This document shows positions 34,594-42,676 of a stretch of 64,000 nucleotides of DNA, piece after piece (within the stretch, counting starts at the first letter, position 1; each line of letters starts with the position of its first letter). The DNA comes from Mayfieldus sp963841445 (GTDB lineage Bacteria; Actinomycetota; Thermoleophilia; Solirubrobacterales; 70-9), in contig CAWJCP010000002.1 in NCBI GenBank assembly GCA_963841445.1, positions 868,001-932,000 of the forward strand, written 5' to 3'. The notes below the pieces were generated by a model. It had not been told where the DNA came from. It saw only the letters and a list, made by a program, of their open reading frames with translations, and did not search any database. A program made the translations under genes and the position numbers.

Positions 34594-34678
34594 AGATAAC
34601 TCCTCCTCAAATTCCTAGTTGGTAGTCCAAGACTTCCCTGCCCAGGAGCTCCCTGGCTCAGGGAACTTCTCCCTGGGG

Positions 34679-34858
34679 TCAGGGACCGCCGCAGAACCCC
34701 GGATCGCCGAAGTCAGGCTGCGAGTTTACGAACGGATCCTGACTCTTGTCGGCCCCGTCCTCGGCGCCGAACCCCTGGCACGCTTGCGTGAGCTCTCGAA
34801 GCGAGCCCAGCTCGCGTATCGCCGGGACCTCATAGATCGCCGGATCTTCATGCCGCAT
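34679..34858 (-). CDS. Lasso-type RiPP precursor peptide, copy 3
   Basis: 59 aa, identical to copies 1 and 2 (one synonymous change in the QDP codons). The leader before it is slightly shorter (GGAGGTAAATCA-ATG), with the RBS GGAGG 7 bases from the ATG. In its 5' leader TGCAGGAGAG (34881-34890) pairs with CTCTCCTGCA (34905-34914), a 10-bp hairpin at or near the predicted transcript start. Confidence 0.72.
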   Translation of the reverse strand: MRHEDPAIYEVPAIRELGSLRELTQACQGFGAEDGADKSQDPFVNSQPDFGDPGFCGGP

Positions 34859-34917
34859 TGATTTACCTCCACGCGTTGTGTGCAGGAGAGCTTTCCTTGC
34901 TTATCTCTCCTGCAGGC

Positions 34918-34945
34918 ACCGTATCGCTGGGCGTGCCTGCGTCAA
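34918..34945 (-). promoter_or_regulatory. Promoter of unit 3
   Basis: Minus strand: TTGACG (34940-34945), 16 bases, TACGGT (34918-34923), about 60 bases before the peptide ATG; nearly the same sequence as in unit 2. Confidence 0.55.
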
Positions 34946-35023
34946 GGTTGGAAAAGGTTCCAATCACCGCCTGAGGCCGTGCCTGAGACCGATGCTTCAG
35001 GCCCTGCCTGAGGGTCCGCAACG

Positions 35024-35052
35024 GGAAGGGAGCCCGGGTGGGGCTCCCTTCC
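35024..35052. terminator. Hairpin upstream of unit 3
   Basis: GGAAGGGAGCCC-GGGTG-GGGCTCCCTTCC, a perfect 12-bp stem resembling the UUCG hairpins but with another loop. On the minus strand it would end transcription coming from the 36-40 kb operon; the IS element has since landed just beyond it. Confidence 0.6.
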
Positions 35053-35085
35053 GCGAGCGTCTCGCTTCGCTCAGCTGCCGCCTAG

Positions 35086-36143
35086 GTGTAATCCCTGAGC
35101 CCGTTGTTTCATCCGGGCCCCCTTGAAGGCTGGGGGTGTCTAACGCCAACAGCCTCAAGGAGGTCACCGGATGAAGCTGCACGCTAATGCCGCGCTCAGC
35201 CTGAACAAGCGCAAGGCCCTGGTCAAGCGCATAGTCGAGGAGCACTGGTCGCTCAGCGAGGCGGCCGAGGCCGCCGAGGTGAGCGAGCCGACCACTCGCA
35301 AGTGGGTCGCGCGCTACCGCGCCGAGGGGGAGGCGGGCCTGCTGGACCGCCCCTCAGCTGCCCAACGCGTCCACAACCGCACCCCCGAGGATCGGATCGA
35401 GGCGATCTGCGCCCTGCGGCGGCTGCGCTTCACAGGCGCCGAGATCGCCGAGTTGCTCTGGATGCCTGAGACGACCGTGGCGGGGATCCTCACCCGCGTC
35501 GGGTTGGGCCGTCTCGGCAGGTTGGGCCTCGAGCCGCCACGCCGCTATGAGCGCTCCTGCCCGGGCGAGCTCATCCACATCGACGTCAAGAAGCTGGGTC
35601 GGATTGAGCGTGGCGCTGGCAAGCGCGTGACGGGCAAGAAGCACTACAACCGCCGGCGAACGGATCGCACTGGCAAGGTCCGCCGCACGGTTGGCTGGGA
35701 GTTCGTGCATGTCTGCATTGACGACGCCACTCGCCTGGCCTACGTTGAGGTCCTCGGCGATGAGAGGGCCAGAACCGCGGTCGGCTTCCTATGCCGCGCC
35801 CTGGCGTTCTTTGAGCGCCACGGAGTCAGCGTGCGGGGGGTGATGACCGACAACGGCTCCGCCTACCGCTCAGCGATCCACTCGATCGCTTGCAGGGCGC
35901 TGGGGCTAAAGCACCTGCGCACGCGCCCCTACCGCCCCCAAACCAACGGCAAGGCCGAGCGCTTCATCCGCACGATGCTGGGCGGCTGGGCTTACGGGGC
36001 TATCTATCGCAGCTCGGAAGAGCGCACCGCGGCACTTAACGGCTGGCTATGGCGCTACAACTGCAGACGACCCACGGCTCCCTGGGCCGCAAGACGCCCG
36101 CAGCTCGGCTCGCCGAGCTGAACAACCCGCTCGGGGCTTACAC
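35086..36143 (+). mobile_element. IS481-family insertion sequence
   Basis: Element of about 1058 bp bounded by imperfect inverted ends GTGTAATCCCTGAGC (35086-) and, reverse-complemented, GTGTAAGCCCCGAGC (-36143). Both sides show CTAG (35082-35085 and 36144-36147), the target sequence known for IS481-type elements, consistent with a duplicated target site. One transposase gene fills it. It separates the tandem peptide units from the secreted hydrolase operon. Confidence 0.8.
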
Positions 36144-36147
36144 CTAG
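35171..36147 (+). pseudogene. IS481-family transposase (frameshift near the 3' end)
   Basis: The uninterrupted frame gives 316 aa to 36121. HTH region first (SLSEAAEAAEVSEPTTRKWV), then the DDE core: ELIHIDVKKLG, GVMTDNGSAYRS, and QTNGKAERFIRTML. Near 36072 one missing C changes the frame; restoring it yields the usual ending HGSLGRKTPAARLAELNNPL followed by G-A-Y-T and a TAG at 36145-36147. That stop codon is supplied by the flanking CTAG, outside the element proper. The shift removes only the last 20-25 residues, so activity may or may not be lost. Confidence 0.85.
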
Positions 36148-36175
36148 TCGGCGATCACCCTCTAGGTTCGCGGCC

Positions 36176-37470
36176 TCAGGGCCCGAAGGTCCAGACGCCG
36201 CCCGAGGCGCCGCGCGAGAGCGCCCGGTGTCTGCGCCGGGGCCTCGAGGACGACCGTGCTGGAGTTGTCCTGGAGGGTGAACTGCACGCTGTCGGGACTG
36301 CCGTCGACATAGGTCCACTGGAGCGTTCCCGTCTGGCCGTTCAGCCCGTTCGGTGCGGCTGGTCCGAAGGTCCCGGTCGCGGTGCCGGTCTGGCTGTCGA
36401 ATCCGAGCGGTGAGTCGGGCGGCACGTCGGTGCAGCTGGAGGCGCTGACGCTGCTCTTCTTCCAGATCACGGCGCCGGCGGTCGTTCCCACGATGCTGGG
36501 TCGCGTCGACTGCGAAGCGATGCAGTTCGTGGCGGCCGAGAATGCGACCGTCGGGCCCTGCTCGGTCTGCGCCGTGCCGCGGGCCGAGACCTTGCCTTGC
36601 AGGCTCGTCAGGCTGCCGGCCTGGAGGAAGACCGCCGAGTCCAGCGCGTCGTCATTCGCGTCGGCGATCGACAGCTTCATGTGGTTGGTCTGCCCGGCGT
36701 TGACCGTCGCGGTGCAGGTGAGGACCACGGTCAGGCCGTCCATCTGGCTGTCGATCGTGGGGCTCGGCCGCACGTTGTCGCGGAACAGCTCCGGGTGGTG
36801 CGGCGTCGTGTCGCCACTCGGGTTCCCGTTGTTGATCGTGTTGATCGAGACCGGGTCGCTGGTGCCCGGGACGAGAGCGCAATTCGTGCCGTTGATGAAG
36901 AACCCGAAGACGTCGTTGAATGTGGCTGTTGGAGTAGTCGTTGTACTCCTCGGAGGAGAACACGAAGTTGAACTGGACCGTCGAGAGCTCGGGGACGAAG
37001 TCGAACTCGAGGGTCGAGGCATCGTAAGTGGGGTTGCCCGACAGGGCGTCCAAGTCCGCGTCGCCGGGGAGCTGGAACGAGGTGGTGTTGTCACTGCCGG
37101 TGTCCTCGTTGCAGTCGTTGGGCCCCTCGACCCCCTTGATGCATGCGTCCACGTCCTCGGCGAGGGTCTGGACCTTGCCGCTGTCGAGGATGATGCCGCT
37201 GTCAAAGCCGATGCTTCCCGCCCCGCCGCTGAACGCGCCGGCCGCCCTGTTGGCCCCCGTATAGGTGACGTTGGAGATCGACACGCCACCCCCGACCAGC
37301 GAGTTGGCGAGGTCGGTCGCGCTGACGCCGTGATCGAGGTCGTTGACGGTGGGAGCCGCCTGGGCGATCCCGGTCGATGCGAGCAGGAACGCCGTGACGG
37401 CGAGAAGTCCCGCCAGGGCCCGCCGGAGCTTCCTGACGGGCAGCGGGGCAGTCGACTTCGGACTATTCAC
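36176..37470 (-). pseudogene. Choice-of-anchor L protein with C-module (two frameshifts)
   Basis: The N-terminal frame gives a signal peptide (LAGLLAVTAFLLASTGIAQA) and a choice-of-anchor-L domain: NDLDHGVSATDLANSLVGGG, GFDSGIILDSGKVQ, FVPELSTVQFNFVFSSEEYN. It shifts near 36925 to a frame with FNDVFGFFINGTNCALVPGT, LTVVLTCTATVNAGQTNHMK and the C-module (KVSARGTAQTEQGPTVAFSA, TNCIASQSTRPSIVG, LQWTYVDGSPDSVQFTLQD), and again near 36215 to the ending SRGASGGVWTFGP. Anchor-L domains occur on surface proteins of many bacteria, usually with other sorting tails. Starts 10 bases after the hydrolase stop, so the two form an operon. Confidence 0.78.
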
Positions 37471-37480
37471 GCTCTCGACC

Positions 37481-40120
37481 TCAGGGCCCGAAGGTCCAGA
37501 CGCCGCCGGAGGCGCCGCGGTAGGCGGTCGGCCGCTGCGCGTCGACCTGATAGACGATCGCGCCGGAGCTGTCCTTGAGGGTGAACTCGACGCTGTCGGG
37601 GCCGTTGTCGTAGTAGGTCCATTGCAGCGTTCCCGGCTGGCCGCTCAGGCCCCCCGGCGCCCCCGCCCCGAAGGTGCCGGTCGCGGTGCCGCTCTGGGTG
37701 TCGAAGCCGAGGCTCGAGGCGGGCGGTGCGTCGCTGCATTCGGACTCCGTCACCGCGCTCTTGCTCCAGATCATCGCCCCCGACGGGGTCCCGACGATGC
37801 TCGGCCGCGTCGATTGGGCGGCGTCGCAGTTGGTCACCGCCGAGAAGCCGATCGACGGCCCCTGCTCGGTCTCGACCGTGCCGCGGGCGGAGATCTTGCC
37901 CCCGGGGGTGCCGGTGCCGATCGTCGTGCTTCCCTCGCGCACGGGGATCTTCAGCGTCACCCCGCTGATCGTGGCGCTCGAGGGCGCCTCGCTGAGGTGC
38001 ACGAAGGGGTCGTCGTCCTGGGCGAGCTCGACCCTCACCGAGTGCCCGGCGGCGAAGCGCCAGCCGTTGCCGTCGAGCTGGTAATTCACCGTCCCTGCCG
38101 CTACCTCGTCGGGGCTGAGTCGCCGCGGGCCGCGGTCGACCATCTGGGCGCTGCCGTCCGGGGCGACGTCATAGAGGCGCGCGTCGAGCTGCCCCACCGG
38201 TCCGGTGGCGGAGAAGTGGGCGGTCACGACAGTTCCGCCGAGCATCGTGAAGTCGTGGGGCAGCGGCGCCGACGTGTACTGGGCGACGCCGGGGCCGGGC
38301 GACGCGTTGCCGGGCGCGCAGCGGCCGCCGTTGAGCAGGAAGTTGAACACCGGATCGGCGCTGCTGGCGTTGGAATTGGGCGCCGCGTCGTTGGTGGTCG
38401 TCTGGGCTCCGACCGCGTTGACGGTCAGCGTGTTGGGTGCGAGCTGCTCGAAGCTCGGGGCGGTGAACTGATCGCCGCCCTCGTCGGCGCCGGGGCCGGA
38501 GGACTTGCAGACCTGGAGCTCGCCGGTGACGTCGAAGTTCGGTGAGCCCGGATCGGGGGGGCCGCCGCTGGGGAGATGGGTGTAGTGGTCGATGAACGCG
38601 TTGAGGCGGCTGGTGACGCCCTGGCGCACCCGCGTCGCCGGGGCGGCGCTGAAGTCGGCTGGGGTGCTGCCCGGGTAGTCGGCGTTGTTGCAGCGGTGGT
38701 GATCGGCGCCGCAGACGTCGGCCCAGACCTTCGCCTTGTTCTGCACGAAGTGCTCGTAGTCGCCGTAGTAGGCCTGCACCGGGTAGCTGGGGTCGGCCGC
38801 AAGCAGGCGATTGATCATGCGGCGGTTCTCGATCGCCGGGAACAGCTCGTCGGTGAAGGTCGCCGCGTCGTAGGTCGGCACCGCATAGCCGGGGTCGCCG
38901 TCCTGGAGGTGCTGGAAGAAGTCGTTCTGGTAGTAGGCCGAGCGCTCGCGCAGGAACTCGGCCAGGATGTCGGGGATCTGCGCGCAGGCGGGGGTCGTAA
39001 GTGCCGACTCCGGCCCGGTTAAGCAGGTGAAGGCCGTGGTGATATCGGGCGAGAAGGTCGTGTGCGCAGTGCCGGGCGGCACCCCTGTCGTGCCGCTGGC
39101 GTAGAGGGCTGAGAGGATCGAGCGCTTCGCCACCCCGTAGGGAGTCTGCGGCGATGGGCAGGCGCTGCCGTCGAGCTGCACCGGCCCCGAGTCACAGCCG
39201 TTGAAGGCGGGGAGATGGCCCGGATCGCCGAACTGGGTCCCGGTCGGAACCAGCGAGGAGACGAGGTCGGTCCAGCCGTAGCGCGGGGCGGCGGCGGCAA
39301 GGCTCATGTCGACGGCCGGGGCGCCCTCGGTCCCGCAGTCCCACTTCGGGTCGGTCAGCGCCAGCCAGGCAAAGCCGCCGCCGTATGAGCCGCCGGTCGG
39401 GACGACGTCGGAGGGATCGATGTCCGGCAGCGTCGGGTCGCTGTTGAAAAGCTGCGTGACCTGGCAGGAGAGGTCCTGGTAGTCGTTGACCTCGTAGTTG
39501 CGCGAGTCCAGCTGCGTCTCCCCCGTCGAGCCGTGGCTCATGCTGTTGACGAAGCCGCGCGCGGTGTAGTTGATCACCACGTAGCCGCGGCTCGCGAACC
39601 AGGCGTTGTTGTAGTGCCACTGCTCGCCGCCGGCGTCAAAGCGCGTCCCGGCGGTCCCCTTCGACTCCCAGCTCGTCTTGTCGCCCGAGCAGCAGCCATG
39701 CATGAAGACGAGCAGCGGAAACGGCCCGCTGCCGCTTGCCGGATAGGAGATGTCGGCGTCGAGGGCGACCTTGCCGGTCGGGTCGGCGCCGGGGACCGTT
39801 GCGGCGTCGGCCGCCTGCGCCGGCAGGCCGGTGTATCCGTCGCCGCCGTACTTGGCGGGCACCGTGATCGCGCTGACCCCGCCGACGTTCGGGACCAGCC
39901 CGCCGGCGTTGGGCACCCCGTCGTCGCAGAAGGTGTAGCTCTCCGGCGCCGTGGTGTCGGTGCTGCAGTTCGCCGGGGCGGTCAGGGTCGGCGGGATCGC
40001 CGCCGATGCCGGAGCCGCCAATGCAAGCGCCGCTGTCGCGACCAGCGCAGCGGCAATCCCCGGCTTGACCCTCGAGATCAAGCCTCGCCGCTGCCCATGA
40101 GCCAGATTCCCTGCTGCCAC
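37481..40120 (-). CDS. Secreted CocE/NonD-type (peptidase S15) hydrolase with C-module
   Basis: 879 aa, GTG start, signal peptide (GIAAALVATAALALAAPASA). Alpha/beta-hydrolase: FPLLVFMHGCCSGDKTSWES (oxyanion region), ASRGYVVINYTARGFVNSMS, nucleophile elbow PTGGSYGGGFAWLAL with catalytic Ser, and a late PVQAYYGDYEHFVQNKAKVW that supplies acid and possibly His. The jelly-roll domain typical of S15/CocE enzymes follows (VTAHFSATGPVGQLDARLYD, AAGHSVRVELAQDDDPFVHL). The last 140 residues are the shared C-module (KISARGTVETEQGPSIGFSA, TNCDAAQSTRPSIVG, ESECSDAPPASS) ending ASGGVWTFGP. Likely an extracellular acyl- or peptidyl-hydrolase; its operon partner has the same tail. Confidence 0.85.
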   Translation of the reverse strand: MAAGNLAHGQRRGLISRVKPGIAAALVATAALALAAPASAAIPPTLTAPANCSTDTTAPESYTFCDDGVPNAGGLVPNVGGVSAITVPAKYGGDGYTGLPAQAADAATVPGADPTGKVALDADISYPASGSGPFPLLVFMHGCCSGDKTSWESKGTAGTRFDAGGEQWHYNNAWFASRGYVVINYTARGFVNSMSHGSTGETQLDSRNYEVNDYQDLSCQVTQLFNSDPTLPDIDPSDVVPTGGSYGGGFAWLALTDPKWDCGTEGAPAVDMSLAAAAPRYGWTDLVSSLVPTGTQFGDPGHLPAFNGCDSGPVQLDGSACPSPQTPYGVAKRSILSALYASGTTGVPPGTAHTTFSPDITTAFTCLTGPESALTTPACAQIPDILAEFLRERSAYYQNDFFQHLQDGDPGYAVPTYDAATFTDELFPAIENRRMINRLLAADPSYPVQAYYGDYEHFVQNKAKVWADVCGADHHRCNNADYPGSTPADFSAAPATRVRQGVTSRLNAFIDHYTHLPSGGPPDPGSPNFDVTGELQVCKSSGPGADEGGDQFTAPSFEQLAPNTLTVNAVGAQTTTNDAAPNSNASSADPVFNFLLNGGRCAPGNASPGPGVAQYTSAPLPHDFTMLGGTVVTAHFSATGPVGQLDARLYDVAPDGSAQMVDRGPRRLSPDEVAAGTVNYQLDGNGWRFAAGHSVRVELAQDDDPFVHLSEAPSSATISGVTLKIPVREGSTTIGTGTPGGKISARGTVETEQGPSIGFSAVTNCDAAQSTRPSIVGTPSGAMIWSKSAVTESECSDAPPASSLGFDTQSGTATGTFGAGAPGGLSGQPGTLQWTYYDNGPDSVEFTLKDSSGAIVYQVDAQRPTAYRGASGGVWTFGP

Positions 40121-40216
40121 CGCCAGCGAACCTACGCCCCGCGCCGCGAAGCGGCAAGGATGAAAAACGGACCAGCGCCCCTTGCGGACCCTCCTTGCGG
40201 CCCCTCTTACCGGCTC

Positions 40217-40465
40217 CTACTTGTCGAGGGGGCGCTGCCCGCGCCGGCGAGCTCGCTCGGGGCGCTTCGGCGGCCTCGCGCTGCGAGCGATCACCTGCTC
40301 GAGCCACTGCCGATCGTGACTCGGCGAGAGGTCGGCGCTGGAGCGGCGGCGGGCACGGGCCTGTAGCCAGAGGCCGAGGGCGAGGATGAGAACCGCCAAC
40401 GCGACGATCAGGGCGGCGGGGATCAGTGGGTCTGAGAGCAGGTCGCCAGTCGGCAGCATGACCAC
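40217..40465 (-). CDS. Small single-pass membrane protein
   Basis: 82 aa. One transmembrane helix (LIPAALIVALAVLILALGLW) followed by a strongly basic cytosolic tail (QARARRRS, RPPKRPERARRRGQRP). No family recognised. Lies 11 bases downstream of the membrane coiled-coil gene and has a similar N-terminal layout (short outside part, helix, basic stretch), so the two may be related or work together. Confidence 0.6.
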   Translation of the reverse strand: MVMLPTGDLLSDPLIPAALIVALAVLILALGLWLQARARRRSSADLSPSHDRQWLEQVIARSARPPKRPERARRRGQRPLDK

Positions 40466-40476
40466 CCGCTGCCTGT

Positions 40477-41784
40477 CTAGCCGACCTCGGGTGACGGACC
40501 GGGGGCCGGTGACTGAGCCGTTCTTGATCCGCTCGGAGTGGATGCGCGGCCTCCGTTCTGCGGCACCCGGGGCTCAATTGCGGGGGCCGGCCCGCCGTTG
40601 GTTGCCAGCTGGCCCACGTTCGCGACCACCTCGCGCAGGTGATGCTCGCGCTTGGCCTCCTGGGCCCTCAGGTCGGCGAGCTTCTCGATCGCGGCGGCGC
40701 GCCTCACCGCGGCGTCGGCTCGGGCCTCGGCCACGCGAATGCGCGCGTGAAGATCCTTGATTACGGCCTCGCGATCCTGACGCTCCCGGGCCAGCTGCGC
40801 TTCCAGGACGCGGATCCGCTCCGCGGCCTCGCGCGGTGCGCCCGCTGCCGATTCCGCCTGCGCCGGGGCCGGGGGCGGCGATTTCGCCGGCGCCTGGGCC
40901 GGGGGCGCCCATTCAGCCTGCGCCGGGGCCGGGGGCGCCCATTCAGCCTGCGCCGGGGCCGGGGGCGCCGATTCCGCCGCCGCGGGGACCTCCACGGGCT
41001 GCGGGGCCGGGGCCGCCGGCGCTTCGCTGATCGCCGGCTGCTCGCCTCGGCGGCGCGCGGCGCGCTCGCGGCGCATCGCCTTTCGCGAAAGCTTCTCGGA
41101 CGCCCGCTTCTCCTGCCCCGCCAGAGCAGCCTCGGCCTTGCGACTCTCCTGGCGGACCCGCTCTGCCGCCGTCTCCCCCGTCTTCGCGAGCTCGGCCCGC
41201 GCCGACTGCCCCTCTCTGTAGAGAGCGACCCTCGTCTTTGCGGCGCTGCTGTCGAACGCCGCCCTTGCCTCGGCTGCCTTGCGCAGGTCGTCGGTGGCCG
41301 CCGCGATCGCCTCGTCCCTGGCCGCGCGGATCTGCTCGAACGCTGCCTTGATCTCGAGCTGCAGCGCACCGATCAGCATCCGCTCCGACTCGCTGCGGAT
41401 CCGAGCCGAGTCCTCGCGCAGGTGCTTGATCACGTCAGCCCTGAACGCCAGCGCGGCCAGCGGCTGGGATTCTCCGGGCTGACCCTCAACTGGAGCTTGA
41501 GGGTGGATTGGAGCTTGACTCTGGACCGGAGCTTGACCCTGGGCAATCGCCTCCAGCTCGGCCGTGGGGCGCTCCCGCACCGCGGGATCGGCCGGCGCGC
41601 CGGCCTCAGGCGCCGGCGGCGCGCTGGGCGCTGGGGCCGTGCTGGGCGCTGGCGCCGACGAGACGGGCGGGTTGCGCCGGTTGGCCCAAGCCTGAATCGC
41701 GAGCCCGACGACCAGGATCAACCCCGCCAGCCCGACGAGGATGACCGCGACTACCGCGGGATTGGAGAGATTGCCGCTGTCCAT
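40477..41784 (-). CDS. Membrane-anchored coiled-coil protein with Pro/Ala repeats
   Basis: 435 aa from the ATG at 41784. One transmembrane helix near the N-terminus (VVAVILVGLAGLILVVGLAI), a Pro/Ala/Ser linker, a long coiled coil (about residues 115-250, e.g. RDEAIAAATDDLRKAAEARA), then direct repeats of a PPAPAQAEWA-like unit (about 40870-40975), a second coiled coil (RIRVLEAQLARERQDREAVI) and a Gly/Pro tail. Looks like a structural or scaffold protein. Divergent from the lasso-cluster regulator at 41927. No enzyme motif. Confidence 0.7.
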   Translation of the reverse strand: MDSGNLSNPAVVAVILVGLAGLILVVGLAIQAWANRRNPPVSSAPAPSTAPAPSAPPAPEAGAPADPAVRERPTAELEAIAQGQAPVQSQAPIHPQAPVEGQPGESQPLAALAFRADVIKHLREDSARIRSESERMLIGALQLEIKAAFEQIRAARDEAIAAATDDLRKAAEARAAFDSSAAKTRVALYREGQSARAELAKTGETAAERVRQESRKAEAALAGQEKRASEKLSRKAMRRERAARRRGEQPAISEAPAAPAPQPVEVPAAAESAPPAPAQAEWAPPAPAQAEWAPPAQAPAKSPPPAPAQAESAAGAPREAAERIRVLEAQLARERQDREAVIKDLHARIRVAEARADAAVRRAAAIEKLADLRAQEAKREHHLREVVANVGQLATNGGPAPAIEPRVPQNGGRASTPSGSRTAQSPAPGPSPEVG

Positions 41785-41926
41785 GTTCAGGTCGGTCCGG
41801 TCAGAGTCACGCCTCGTGCGCCCGATCATCGAACGCTTCGTGCGCGTCGAAACTCACGCGTTGACCGAGCGATCGTACCCGCCCGCCGCGCGTAAGGTGG
41901 GCGTCCGGCTTCACGTTCTCTGTGCG

Positions 41927-42676
41927 ATGGCCCGCACGCGGCAGCGCCCGGTGACCGAGGGGGCAAAGCGAGCGCTCTGCCGGATCGGCTTGGTTGGCGA
42001 CAGCAAGTTCGTCAAGCGCACCAGGAACATCCTCATAGAGAGCGGGATCGAGGTTGCCTGGGTCCAGCGGCCTGGAGCCAAGGCTTTGGACGACCCCCAG
42101 GCGCCGGAGCATCTCAACGCCCTGGTGGCATCGTGCCCGAGCGACTCCGGCGGCGACTCGATGGTGGGCCGGCTCTGCGAGCAGTGGCCGCAGCTGCCGA
42201 TCGTCGTCGTGGTGGCGGCGATCGGGGAGAAGACCGCCCGCACGATGCTGCGGGCAGGGGCGCGCGGGATCGTCCTGGAGGAAGAGCTCGAGCAGGCTCT
42301 GGCGCCGGCGCTGCGCGCCGCGCAGGTCGGTCAGATCGCGATCCCACGCTCCGGACGGCGCCAGATCTTCCGCCCCGTGCTCTCGCATCGCGAGAACACC
42401 GTCCTCGCGATGGTCGCCTTCGGTCGTTCGAACACCGAGATCGCCGTCGCCCTGCACGTCGAGGAGAGCACCGTGAAGAGCCACCTCGGCTCGCTGTTCG
42501 CGAAGCTCGGCGTCCGCTCGCGCGAGGAGGCGGCCGCGGTGGTCCTCGACGGGGACAGCCAGGCCAACTCCGGGATCCTGGCGGTCACCGATCAGCAGCA
42601 GCGCCCGGGCAAGCCCAACGCCGCCAAGCGGCGGCCTCCGCGCAAGCCCACCTCCGGCGAGCGGCTCGCTTCATGA
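41927..42676 (+). CDS. LuxR-type response-regulator-like protein (start of lasso cluster 2)
   Basis: 249 aa from the ATG at 41927; the longer frame upstream overlaps the divergent gene. Receiver-like N-half (KRALCRIGLVGDSKFVKRTR, PQLPIVVVVAAIGEKTARTM, GARGIVLEEELEQAL) without a clear phospho-acceptor pocket, then a LuxR/GerE HTH (LSHRENTVLAMVAFGRSNTE, VEESTVKSHLGSLFAKLGVR) and a basic tail. Probably a phosphorylation-independent regulator. The stop overlaps the kinase start by ATGA, so it belongs to the lasso operon. Related in sequence to the regulator at 48319. Confidence 0.78.
   Translation: MARTRQRPVTEGAKRALCRIGLVGDSKFVKRTRNILIESGIEVAWVQRPGAKALDDPQAPEHLNALVASCPSDSGGDSMVGRLCEQWPQLPIVVVVAAIGEKTARTMLRAGARGIVLEEELEQALAPALRAAQVGQIAIPRSGRRQIFRPVLSHRENTVLAMVAFGRSNTEIAVALHVEESTVKSHLGSLFAKLGVRSREEAAAVVLDGDSQANSGILAVTDQQQRPGKPNAAKRRPPRKPTSGERLAS

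Larger units (their letters stand above)
33143..34945 (-). repeat. Tandem unit 3
   Basis: Third and most upstream direct repeat. Shorter than units 1 and 2 because the IPT/TIG domain is missing from its protein gene. Confidence 0.85.

Noticed and set aside
28853..35052. Repeated hairpins taken as IS inverted repeats or a CRISPR array
   Set aside because: They are about 2 kb apart, each sits just after a stop codon, and each folds on itself with a UUCG or other short loop; no spacers or transposase between them.
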